A DNA stretch of 64,000 bases from F2B08 sp046260445 (GTDB taxonomy: Bacteria; Actinomycetota; Actinomycetes; Actinomycetales; Dermatophilaceae): the NCBI GenBank assembly GCA_046260445.1, contig JBHEPF010000178.1, positions 1-64,000 of the forward strand. The letters are read 5' to 3'. Position 1 is the first letter of the stretch, and every line of letters starts with the position of its first letter. The notes below the pieces were generated by a model, which searched no databases, was not told the origin of the DNA, and saw nothing but the letters and a program-made list of their open reading frames with translations. Positions 15,541 through 23,146 of this stretch are shown piece after piece. The position numbers were made by a program, and so were the translations under genes.

Positions 15541-16503
15541 TCAGCCGGCGGCGAGCACTCCGACGAACGTGACGGGAAGGATGAGGACGAGCGCGGCATA
15601 CGTCGTCATGACGGCAGCCATGGCCCAGTTGCGGCGGTCGGGCTCGGTGAGGAGCGAGAGCCGGACCGTCGCCGCACTCACCGATCCGGCAGCGCCGAGC
15701 GTCGCCTGAGGGTGGGTCGAGCCCGCCAGTGCGACGAGCGCGCGCCCCATCGGGACCGGCCCGACCACCCGAGCGGCGGCGCGGTCGGCGAGCACCTCGG
15801 CGAGGAGATGCACCTCGGCGAGCACGTCGTCCTGGCGCAGCCGCGCAGGCATCGCGGTGTGCAGCACGGTGAAGAACTCCACGAGCAGGTCGTGGCGCGA
15901 CCGCACGTGTGATCGCTCGTGGGCGAGGACGGCCGCCACCTCCTGCTCCCCCAGCTGGGCGAGCATGCCGGTGGAGACGACCACGCGGTGCCGCACCCCG
16001 GGCACGCAGTATGCGGTGGGCGTCGGATGGTCGATCACCCGCAGACTGCGCAGACTGCGCGGACGGGGCTCGTCGAGCTCGTCGAACTGGCGCCCGACGA
16101 GCTCGAGCAGCTCGACGTGCTGGCGCCGGGTGCGGCGCAAGGACGCGCCCACCTGGTGTCCGGCCATCGCCAGCCGGACGATCATGTAGCCGGTGATGGC
16201 GACCGCGGCAGTGGCGACGATGCGGTGGGCCGGCTGATCGAGGGCGTGCCGCATCCGGAACACGGCCACCGGTCCCGCTGCGAGGAGGGAGGCCAAGGCT
16301 GTCAGGGACATCGCCTGCCACACGAGCAGGGCGAGCAGCGGCTCGCGGCGGAAGACGTGCCTGCGCAGCATGACCCGCTGCACCGGCCAGATGAGAACGA
16401 CCGCCAGCAGGAGGAGTCCTGCGACGGTAAGGAGCGCACTCAACATCGGCATCGGCACGGGGTCTCGGGTGAGGGATCGACGGGATCCGGGCGGCAGGGA
16501 CAC
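15541..16503 (-). CDS. M56-family (BlaR1-like) membrane metallopeptidase
   Basis: A membrane zinc peptidase of 320 residues, or 303 if MPMLSALL (16452) is the true start. Hydrophobic segments lie near 20-40, 52-75 and 92-115, with another at the C-terminus. The zinc site is HERSH near 193-197 inside VAAVLAHERSHVRSRHDLL, with a likely third ligand Glu in AEVLADRAAA near 235-245. There is no penicillin-binding sensor domain, so unlike classical BlaR1 it cannot sense beta-lactams directly. It follows the BlaI gene in the same direction with a gap of about 100 bp. It may cleave a repressor or envelope protein. Its signal is unknown. Confidence 0.85.
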   Translation of the reverse strand: MSLPPGSRRSLTRDPVPMPMLSALLTVAGLLLLAVVLIWPVQRVMLRRHVFRREPLLALLVWQAMSLTALASLLAAGPVAVFRMRHALDQPAHRIVATAAVAITGYMIVRLAMAGHQVGASLRRTRRQHVELLELVGRQFDELDEPRPRSLRSLRVIDHPTPTAYCVPGVRHRVVVSTGMLAQLGEQEVAAVLAHERSHVRSRHDLLVEFFTVLHTAMPARLRQDDVLAEVHLLAEVLADRAAARVVGPVPMGRALVALAGSTHPQATLGAAGSVSAATVRLSLLTEPDRRNWAMAAVMTTYAALVLILPVTFVGVLAAG

Positions 16504-16606
16504 CCAAGCCTAGACCGCGTGTCCAGCCCATGACTTTGCAGGCCTGAACGTGACCGCGGTGGTGTCTCAGGGGCGGCCGCCCACCGCCCGTCCGTGGCCG
16601 GTGCCG

Positions 16607-17014
16607 CTAGCCGGCCTGCTGACGCGACTCCAGCTGCTCGAGAGCAGCCTTGAGGTCACCGATCTCCTCGGGGCTCGCTGCATCGAGGAAATGGAGCATC
16701 GCGGCGCGCCGGTCGCTGGACTCGATGTGCTCGAGGCTGTCGCGCAGCAGGTGGGCGGTGAGCTCCTCGCTCGTCGACACCGGCAGGTAGCGCCAGGCCC
16801 GGCCGTCGCGCTCGCGCGTGACCAGGCCCTTCTTGGTCAGTCGGTCGAGAACCGTCATCACCGTGGTATAGGCGATCTCGCGCTCCTCGGCGATGCGTTC
16901 GTGGATCTCACGGACGGACAGCGCGCCCGCGGGCGCGACCGGGTCGATCGCCCACAGCCGAGCCATGATGGTGCGCTCGAGATCGCCGAGGCGGGCGCGG
17001 CGGGGGATCTGCAT
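16607..17014 (-). CDS. BlaI/MecI/CopY-family repressor
   Basis: A 135-residue dimeric winged-helix repressor. Residues 8-80 carry the helix-turn-helix (LGDLERTIMARLWAI, then IAYTTVMTVLDRLTKKG as recognition helix, then a wing RDGRAWRY). The C-terminal 45 residues are the dimer helices. Family members bind palindromes with TAC/GTA half-sites and are inactivated by proteolysis or by metals. Such a palindrome lies at 17063-17085, 49 bp before this start, within the end of cydC. A similar one lies 30 bp before cydA. It precedes the M56 peptidase gene, the usual partner. The position directly after cydABDC suggests a role in respiration, by inference only. Confidence 0.92.
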   Translation of the reverse strand: MQIPRRARLGDLERTIMARLWAIDPVAPAGALSVREIHERIAEEREIAYTTVMTVLDRLTKKGLVTRERDGRAWRYLPVSTSEELTAHLLRDSLEHIESSDRRAAMLHFLDAASPEEIGDLKAALEQLESRQQAG

Positions 17015-17050
17015 GGGGCCTCCTCTTGCTTCCGGACCTGAAACGTCCGG

Positions 17051-18724
17051 TCACTTCGATCTTACTACGACATCATGTAGTAGTAGCACCTGTCCAGGAA
17101 CGACTTCAACGACGGAATCGAAGTCCTCGAGACCATCGGCCCGGTGAGACACCATGACGACGGTCCGATCGCTCGCCGCCGTGCGCAGGTCGCGAAGGAC
17201 GGCCACAGCGGTGGCGTGGTCGAGGTGCGCGACGGGTTCATCGAGCAGGACGACGGGTCGCTCGGACGCCGCGGCCCGGGCGATCGCGAGCCGGGCACGC
17301 TCGCCACCCGACACCCCTCGGCCGCCAGTGCCGAGCATCGTGTCGAGACCCTCGGGAAGGGACTCCACGAAGCGGCCCAGGCCGGCCCGGGCGAGCGCCG
17401 CCCGCAGGTTGTCATCGGTGACCCCGGGGGCCGCCAGCCGCAGGTTCTCGCGCAGGGTCGAGGCGAACACGTGCGGTTCGTCGTCGACGATCGCGAAGCG
17501 TGACCGGGTCGCCGCTAGATCGAGAGCGGCGACCGAGGTACCGGAGAGCGCATAGTCGCCGCGGAGGGGGTCGAGATGGCGGGCCAGGACGGCGAGCAGC
17601 GTGGACTTGCCCGAGCCGTTCGCGCCGGTCACCGCGAGCGAGGCGCCCGCCTCGAGAGTGAGCGTCACCTCCGGCATGTCAGGGTGCTCACCCCGCCACG
17701 AGGCCTGGACGCCGTGCGTGCTCAGCTCCGGCCGTGCGGGGGGTATGCGGTCACCGGCCTCCGCGACAGCCGGCTCCTGGTCGAGCAGCAGGGCCACGCG
17801 GGACCGGGCACCCTCGGCACGCGCCTGGGCGCGCATCGCCTCGGCGAGCGGAGCCAGGCCGTCACCGAGTGCCACCGGGAGGACGACGAGCAGGGCCGCG
17901 ACGGGGGCCGACGTCACGTCGTTCAGAGCGATCCACGCGGTCCCCGCCGTCGCGAGGCCGGTGGCCGCGAGAATGATCGCCGCCGCGAGCGAACGGCCGT
18001 GCGCCTGTCGACGGACCGCCTCGCGCCACGTCTGGTGCGCGTCTGCGAGCCATGCTCGCGCGTCGTCCTGCGCGCCGATGGCCTGAATCTCGAGAGCGGA
18101 CCGGGCGACGAGATCCGAGACCTGCTGCACCTCGGCGCGGGCGGCGAGCAGGTCGCTCTGCGAAGCACCCTCGAGCAGGTACGCGACGATCGAGGCGGCG
18201 GCGACCGCCAGCAGCAGCAGGACGATCACCGCTCCGGCGAGGGGGTCGAGGAGCGCTGCGAGCAACGCACCCAGGACCCCGGCGACGATCCCGGAGAGGA
18301 CGGGCACGGTGACCCGGACCTGGGCGTCGACGACATCGGTGATGTCGTCGACGACCCCGGCCAGCACGCTCGACCGCGAGCGTCGCCCGAGGCGGGCCGG
18401 GGTGAGGGGGACGAGCGCGGCATACATCTGCGCCCGGCGACGGGCGAGATCGGCAAGGGCCTCGTCGTGGGAGAGCACCCGCTCCGCGTATCTCAGCACC
18501 GGCCGAGCGATCCCGAAGGCGCGCACGCCGACGACGGCGACGAGGAGGGTGAGGATGATCGGACGCTCGCTCGCCCGCACGATGAGCCACCCGGAGGTCG
18601 CCGTGAGGGCGATGCCGCTCGCGGTCGCCGCACCTCCGACGAGCCCGGCGAGCAGGATGCGAGACGAGGGGCGCATCGACACGACAGGGTGCGTCGACAT
18701 GACCGTCGACCTGACCGTGCTCAT
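17051..18724 (-). CDS. cydC: CydC subunit of the CydDC transporter
   Basis: A 557-residue ABC exporter half needed for assembly of cytochrome bd; in E. coli CydDC exports cysteine/glutathione or handles heme. Six membrane helices occupy about 20-300. The nucleotide-binding domain has Walker A GANGSGKST near 366-374, signature VSGGERARL near 468-476 and Walker B VVLLDEP near 488-494 followed by the H-loop SHRAD. The start overlaps the cydD stop by four bases (ATGA), so the two are coupled. The last ten codons contain the palindrome thought to be the BlaI operator, so its C-terminal residues are constrained twice. An ATG eight codons in (MSTHPVV) is also possible. Confidence 0.93.
   Translation of the reverse strand: MSTVRSTVMSTHPVVSMRPSSRILLAGLVGGAATASGIALTATSGWLIVRASERPIILTLLVAVVGVRAFGIARPVLRYAERVLSHDEALADLARRRAQMYAALVPLTPARLGRRSRSSVLAGVVDDITDVVDAQVRVTVPVLSGIVAGVLGALLAALLDPLAGAVIVLLLLAVAAASIVAYLLEGASQSDLLAARAEVQQVSDLVARSALEIQAIGAQDDARAWLADAHQTWREAVRRQAHGRSLAAAIILAATGLATAGTAWIALNDVTSAPVAALLVVLPVALGDGLAPLAEAMRAQARAEGARSRVALLLDQEPAVAEAGDRIPPARPELSTHGVQASWRGEHPDMPEVTLTLEAGASLAVTGANGSGKSTLLAVLARHLDPLRGDYALSGTSVAALDLAATRSRFAIVDDEPHVFASTLRENLRLAAPGVTDDNLRAALARAGLGRFVESLPEGLDTMLGTGGRGVSGGERARLAIARAAASERPVVLLDEPVAHLDHATAVAVLRDLRTAASDRTVVMVSHRADGLEDFDSVVEVVPGQVLLLHDVVVRSK
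17063..17085. promoter_or_regulatory. Candidate BlaI operator before blaI
   Basis: Arms TACTACGACAT (17063-17073) and ATGTAGTAGTA (17075-17085) surround one central base, with one mismatch in 11 pairs. This is the TAC/GTA palindrome type bound by BlaI/MecI repressors. It lies inside the last codons of cydC, 49 bp before the blaI start, so a blaI promoter probably lies within the cydC 3' end. Confidence 0.65.
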
Positions 18725-20394
18725 CGGGCCACCTCCACAGCCTCGAGGTGGTGGTGCCGGCCGGCGAGCGCCAGCAGCTCGGGGCGGTGCGTCACGACGA
18801 CCACGGTGCGTCGGGTGGCAAGGAGGGCGACGACCTCGTGGATCGTCGCGCTCGACTCGGCGTCGAGGTGTGCGGTCGGCTCGTCGAGCAGGATGACCGG
18901 GGCGGTCGAGAGGAGGGCCCGCGCCAGGACGAGGCGAGCTCGCTGTCCCGCGGACAGACCGAAGCCGTCGTCGCCGAGCATCGTGTCGAGTGAATGGGGG
19001 AGCGCGGCGATCATGCCGTCGAGGCCGACCCGACGCAGCGCGTCCCAGAGGGCGTCATCTCCGGCACCCGACCCGAGGCGCAGGTTGGCGCGCACCGACG
19101 TCGCGGCGACGAACGGACGCTGCGAGACCAGGTGTGCTCGCCCGGCGGTGATCGAACCCCTGCTCGGGATGCGCAGCCCGGCGAGCAGCTCGAGCAGCGT
19201 CGACTTGCCGACCCCGGAGGGTCCGGTGACGACGGTGAGACCCGGCTCGGCGTGGAAGCCCAGGTCCTCGATGACCGGCTCGCCGGCTCCGGGGTAGGTG
19301 TACGAGACGTCGACCGCGGAGACATGGACGATCTCTCGCCCTTCCGCTCCGCTCGCTCCCTTGGTCGAGAGTGCACGACTTGCCGTGTGCGGTATGCCCG
19401 AGACGGCAAGTCGTGCACTCTCGACTTCATCGTCAGGGGCAGGGGCAGGGGCAGGGGTTGCTGGGGCGAGGGCGGCGGTGATGGCCGCGATCGCCTCGGC
19501 CCCGTCGGCCGCAGCGTGGAACTCGGCACCGACCCGCCGCACCGGCCAGTACGCCTCAGGGGCGAGCAGGATCGCCAGGAGTGCCGGCCCGAGTGCCATG
19601 TGGCCTTCGGCGAGCCGGATGCCCGACCAGACGGCGACGATCGCGACGCTGATCGATGCGAGCAGCTCCAGGGCGGCCGAGCTCATGAAGGCCAGCCGGA
19701 GGGTGCGCATCGTCGCCCGCCGGTGCCCGTCGCTCACGGTGGCGATCGTCTTGACCTGTCGCTCGCCCCGGCCATAGGCGACGAGGGTCGGCAAGCCGCG
19801 CATGACGTCCACGAAATGCCCGGACAGAGCGGTGAGCGCCTTCCAGCGCTTGTCGGTGTCGTCCGCCGTCGTCTTGCCGATGAGTGCGGCGAAGAGTGGG
19901 AGAAGGGGGACGGTGAGGACGACGATGAGCGCCGATGACCAGTCGACGACCAGGAGCGCGATGATCGCGAGCGGGGGCACGATGGCCGCGTGGATGAGGC
20001 TGGGGAGGAAGCGGGCCGCATACGGCTCGACGGCCGAGCATCCCTGAGCCGCGAGGGTGCTTGAAGTCGCCGGGTCGGGGTGGCTGTCGACGGGGGTCGC
20101 GAGCCAGTGGTCGACGAGCCGCTCGCGCAGGGCCGAGGCCACCCGCACACCGGCCCAGGCCTGGATGGTCTCGGCCGCATACGACAGGACGGCCCGCACC
20201 GCGAAGAGGGCGACGAGGAGAACGCTCGCACGGGTGAGGTCCCGGCTGGTCACGACGGCGACGACGACGTCGGTGAGGACGAAGGCGACGGCGATGGTCG
20301 CGATGCCCTGCAGGACGCCGACGACCCCCAGTGCCGCGACCGGTCCCCTGGTGGCGGGGACGAGTCGGAGCAACCGGGGGTCGAACGGCTTCAT
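18721..20394 (-). CDS. cydD: CydD subunit of the CydDC transporter
   Basis: A 557-residue ABC exporter half, partner of CydC. Membrane helices fill about 20-300. Walker A is GPSGVGKST near 389-397, signature LSAGQRARL near 475-483, Walker B VILLDEP near 494-500. The linker between the halves (about 315-350) is odd: it holds an Ala-Pro run from a short aggggc repeat, then about 20 residues (ESARLAVSG, then ASRALST) written by a 62-bp perfect inverted repeat at 19364-19425. This looks like a palindromic element that entered the gene in frame and was tolerated because the linker is loose. The gene lies 34 bases after cydB and overlaps cydC by four. Confidence 0.93.
   Translation of the reverse strand: MKPFDPRLLRLVPATRGPVAALGVVGVLQGIATIAVAFVLTDVVVAVVTSRDLTRASVLLVALFAVRAVLSYAAETIQAWAGVRVASALRERLVDHWLATPVDSHPDPATSSTLAAQGCSAVEPYAARFLPSLIHAAIVPPLAIIALLVVDWSSALIVVLTVPLLPLFAALIGKTTADDTDKRWKALTALSGHFVDVMRGLPTLVAYGRGERQVKTIATVSDGHRRATMRTLRLAFMSSAALELLASISVAIVAVWSGIRLAEGHMALGPALLAILLAPEAYWPVRRVGAEFHAAADGAEAIAAITAALAPATPAPAPAPDDEVESARLAVSGIPHTASRALSTKGASGAEGREIVHVSAVDVSYTYPGAGEPVIEDLGFHAEPGLTVVTGPSGVGKSTLLELLAGLRIPSRGSITAGRAHLVSQRPFVAATSVRANLRLGSGAGDDALWDALRRVGLDGMIAALPHSLDTMLGDDGFGLSAGQRARLVLARALLSTAPVILLDEPTAHLDAESSATIHEVVALLATRRTVVVVTHRPELLALAGRHHHLEAVEVAR
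19364..19425. repeat. Perfect 23-bp inverted repeat inside cydD
   Basis: Left arm 19364-19386 and right arm 19403-19425 are exact reverse complements with a 16-base loop (gtgcggtatgcccgag). The arms begin GTCGAGAGTGCACG. Such perfection in a coding region is not needed for protein function and suggests a recently inserted REP-like palindrome. It adds about 20 codons to the CydD linker without breaking the frame. Confidence 0.9.
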
Positions 20395-20428
20395 GAAGTC
20401 AGCTGGCGGTCGTGGTGCAGAGGGGTGG

Positions 20429-21502
20429 TCAGCGGACCTTGACGGGGTCGGGGATCTGCTGCGTCGAGATCCGCCGACGGAACACCCAGTACGTCCACGC
20501 GGTGTAGCCGAGGACGATCGGCGTGAACACGACGGCCGCGCCGGTCATGATCTTGAGGGTGAGCGGCGAGCTCGAGGCGTTCTCGATCGTCAGCGACCAG
20601 TCGGGGTTCGTCGTGCTGGGCATGACGTCGGGGAACAGGATGAGGAAGTAGGTCGTGACGGCCATCGCGATGGTGATCATCGTTCCCGTGAACGCCTTGC
20701 CCTCGGAGCCCTTGAGGTTGAACCAGAGGCCGGCCAGGAGCGCGACCGCTGCGATCACGGTCGTGACCCACGAGAACACGGTGCCCTGGGTCAGGCCGAG
20801 CCAGAGCAGGAGGGCGACGGCGAGGACCGCGCTGACCACACCGGTCTTCGTCCCGATCTCGCGGGCCTCGTCGCGAATGCTGCCGGACGTCTTGAGCGCG
20901 GTGAAGAAGGCGCCGTGGGTGACGGACAGGCCGACGATGACGAGGCCGCCGAGCAGCGCCATCGGGTTGAGCAGGGTGAGCAGGTTGCCGGTGAACTCGG
21001 AGGCACCGGGAGGAGCGCCCTCGGGCAGCTCGAGCGGAAGGCCGCGCACGATGTTCGTCAGTGCGACACCGACGAGGAGGGGGGCCAGGAACGATCCGCC
21101 GATGATCGCCCAGTCCCAGTTGCGCCGCCACGTGGCGTCGTCGCGCTTGTGCCGGTACTCGAAGCCCATGTTGCGGACGATGAGGGCGACGAGCACAAGG
21201 AGGAGCGGCAGGTAGAACGCGCTGAACATCGTGGCGTACCAGTGCGGGAAGGCCGCGAACGTCGCGCCTCCGGCAGTGAGCAGCCACACCTCGTTGCCGT
21301 CCCAGTGCGGGCCGATCGTCGTGCGCAGCACCCGGCGGCGCTTCTCGGCCTCGTCGGGCGTGACCTCCGGCGAGCCGTGCAGACCGCCCTCCTTGCCGAG
21401 GACGGGGACGAGCATGCCGACGCCGAAGTCGAAGCCCTCGAGCGTGAGGAAGCCCACCCAGAGCACACCGATGAGGATGAACCAGAAGAGTGCGAGATCC
21501 AT
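20429..21502 (-). CDS. cydB: Cytochrome bd oxidase subunit II
   Basis: A 357-residue membrane subunit that pairs with CydA to reduce oxygen at low tension. It has nine or so hydrophobic helices. The N-terminal MDLALFWFILIGVLWVGF and the GFDFGVGML segment near 24-32 (conserved Asp/Phe) are family marks. A short cytoplasmic loop holds RTTIGPHWDGNEVW near 65-78, which is highly conserved in CydB. The ATG at 21502 follows the cydA stop by 43 bases. It belongs to the four-gene run cydA-cydB-cydD-cydC. Confidence 0.96.
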   Translation of the reverse strand: MDLALFWFILIGVLWVGFLTLEGFDFGVGMLVPVLGKEGGLHGSPEVTPDEAEKRRRVLRTTIGPHWDGNEVWLLTAGGATFAAFPHWYATMFSAFYLPLLLVLVALIVRNMGFEYRHKRDDATWRRNWDWAIIGGSFLAPLLVGVALTNIVRGLPLELPEGAPPGASEFTGNLLTLLNPMALLGGLVIVGLSVTHGAFFTALKTSGSIRDEAREIGTKTGVVSAVLAVALLLWLGLTQGTVFSWVTTVIAAVALLAGLWFNLKGSEGKAFTGTMITIAMAVTTYFLILFPDVMPSTTNPDWSLTIENASSSPLTLKIMTGAAVVFTPIVLGYTAWTYWVFRRRISTQQIPDPVKVR

Positions 21503-21545
21503 CGTGATTCCTTGTCTCTATGCAGAGTCTTGCCGACGCACTGAC

Positions 21546-22973
21546 TCAGTACGCGAAGGCGAGCTTGTCGTCGTCGGACACGGACGCCTGGTGGTCCTCG
21601 TAGGGCTCGGCGCCCTTGCGGATGTAGGTGAGGAAGAGCTTGATCTCGACGACCGCGAGCACCGCATACACGAGCGTGTAGACGATCATCGAGATCCAGA
21701 CCTCGCCCACGGACACGGAGGGGGAGACCCCCGACTGGACGGTCATCAGGCCGTTGACGATCCAGGGCTGGCGGCCGACCTCGGTGAAGATCCAGCCCCA
21801 GCTGTTGGCGAACACCGGTGCCAGCGGGGCGAGCACGGCGACCCACAGCCACTTGCGGTCCGAGACGAACCGGCCCTTGCGGGTGGCCCAGAGGACCGCA
21901 GCCGCAGCCGCCATCGTCGCGAAGCCCAATCCCATCATGAAGCGGAACGACCAGTACGTCAGCGGGATGATGGGGGTGTAGGTGGCGTCGTAGACGATCG
22001 AGCTCGGGTCGCCGCCGTACTCCTCGATGTAGATCTGGCGGAGCTCGTTGATGCCCTGTATCTCGGCGTCGACGTCGCCCTTGCCGAGCCAGGAGAGCAG
22101 GCCGGGGATGGCGATGATGTCGGTCGCCTCCGAGCCGTCGAGCCGGCCGACGGAGAGCGCCGAGAACGGGGCGTTGGTCTGGGTCTCGTAGAGGGCCTCG
22201 GCCGCAGCCATCTTCATGGGCTGTACCTCGGTCATGATCTTGCCCTGGATGTCGCCGGTGGCGACGACGCCGATCGAGGCGGCGAGGGTGACGACCGCAC
22301 CGAGACGCGCGGACTTGCGCCACATGCTCTGGTCATCGGGCGGGTCGCTCTTGAGCATGCGGTAGAGCGCCACGCCCATGACGAGGGCGCCACCGACCAT
22401 GTAGGCCGAGAAGATGACGTGCGGGAAGGTGACGAGCTGGACCTTGTTCGTCAGCACCGCGATGAAGTCGGCCATCTCGGCGCGACCGGTCTCCTCGTTG
22501 AAGCGGTAGCCCACCGGGTTCTGCATGAAGGAGTTCGCCGCGAGGATGAAGTAGGCCGAGAGCACGGTGCCGACGTGCACGATCCACATCGTCGCCGCGT
22601 GCAGCTTCTCCGGGATCCGGCCCCAGCCGAAGATCCACAGCCCGAGGAAGGTCGACTCGAGGAAGAACGCCAGAAGCGCCTCGAACGCGAGCGGCGCTCC
22701 GAAGATGTCACCGACGAACCGGCTGTAGTCGGACCAGTTCATCCCGAACTGGAACTCCTGGACGATGCCGGTGACGAGCCCGAGGGCGAAGTTGATGATG
22801 AAGAGCTTCCCGAAGAACTTCGCCAGCCGCATGTCGTCCGGGTTCTTCCGGGTCACGTAACGCGTGTGGTAGTACGCGACGATCGCCGAGAGCCCGATCG
22901 TGATCGGGACGAAGAGGAAGTGATAGACCGTGGTGATCGCGAACTGCCATCGGGCCAGATCGACATTGCTCAT
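21546..22973 (-). CDS. cydA: Cytochrome bd oxidase subunit I
   Basis: A 475-residue quinol-oxidising membrane subunit. His18 in ITTVYHFLFVPITIGLS matches the heme ligand of the di-heme site. The second heme ligand His is in the FPHVIFSAYMVGGAL segment near 183-197. Further family marks are ESTFLGLWIFGWGR near 107-120 and WGWIFTEVGRQPWIV near 390-404. The quinol-binding loop is of the short form, as usual in actinobacteria. It is first in the cyd unit; a perfect 15-bp palindrome resembling the blaI operator lies 30 bp before its start. A high-affinity, proton-non-pumping terminal oxidase is the expected role. Confidence 0.97.
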   Translation of the reverse strand: MSNVDLARWQFAITTVYHFLFVPITIGLSAIVAYYHTRYVTRKNPDDMRLAKFFGKLFIINFALGLVTGIVQEFQFGMNWSDYSRFVGDIFGAPLAFEALLAFFLESTFLGLWIFGWGRIPEKLHAATMWIVHVGTVLSAYFILAANSFMQNPVGYRFNEETGRAEMADFIAVLTNKVQLVTFPHVIFSAYMVGGALVMGVALYRMLKSDPPDDQSMWRKSARLGAVVTLAASIGVVATGDIQGKIMTEVQPMKMAAAEALYETQTNAPFSALSVGRLDGSEATDIIAIPGLLSWLGKGDVDAEIQGINELRQIYIEEYGGDPSSIVYDATYTPIIPLTYWSFRFMMGLGFATMAAAAAVLWATRKGRFVSDRKWLWVAVLAPLAPVFANSWGWIFTEVGRQPWIVNGLMTVQSGVSPSVSVGEVWISMIVYTLVYAVLAVVEIKLFLTYIRKGAEPYEDHQASVSDDDKLAFAY

Positions 22974-23004
22974 GCGCGGGGCTCCTCGGGGCGCAGACCT
23001 GCCT

Positions 23005-23019
23005 ACTACGTGACGTAGT
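23005..23019. promoter_or_regulatory. Palindromic operator before cydA, BlaI-like
   Basis: ACTACGT and ACGTAGT surround a central G at 23012, a perfect palindrome 30 bp before the cydA start. It matches the core of the site at 17063-17085 in 11 of 15 positions and has the same one-base centre. The position fits a repressor site over the cydA promoter. Regulation by the downstream BlaI homologue is inference. Confidence 0.55.
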
Positions 23020-23146
23020 GAACGCTACGCCTGACTCGCACCTCGGATTGTGGCGGGGCCCCCTTTTCGGGCTGTCACTTTCGTCACACCCCAGGGGGTA
23101 TGCGGTGGCCTGGATGGTCGAACCGTCCTCGTTGGTTCGGAAGCGG

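Noticed and set aside
15541..17014. A beta-lactam resistance locus (blaI-blaR1)
   Set aside because: The peptidase lacks a penicillin-binding domain and no beta-lactamase gene is adjacent; the gene order points to cyd instead.
23040..23080. Terminator-like GGGCCCCCTTTTCGGGC between cydA and the DUF2254 gene
   Set aside because: The stem is short and off-centre, and the T run is on the wrong side for the minus-strand gene; not reported as a feature.
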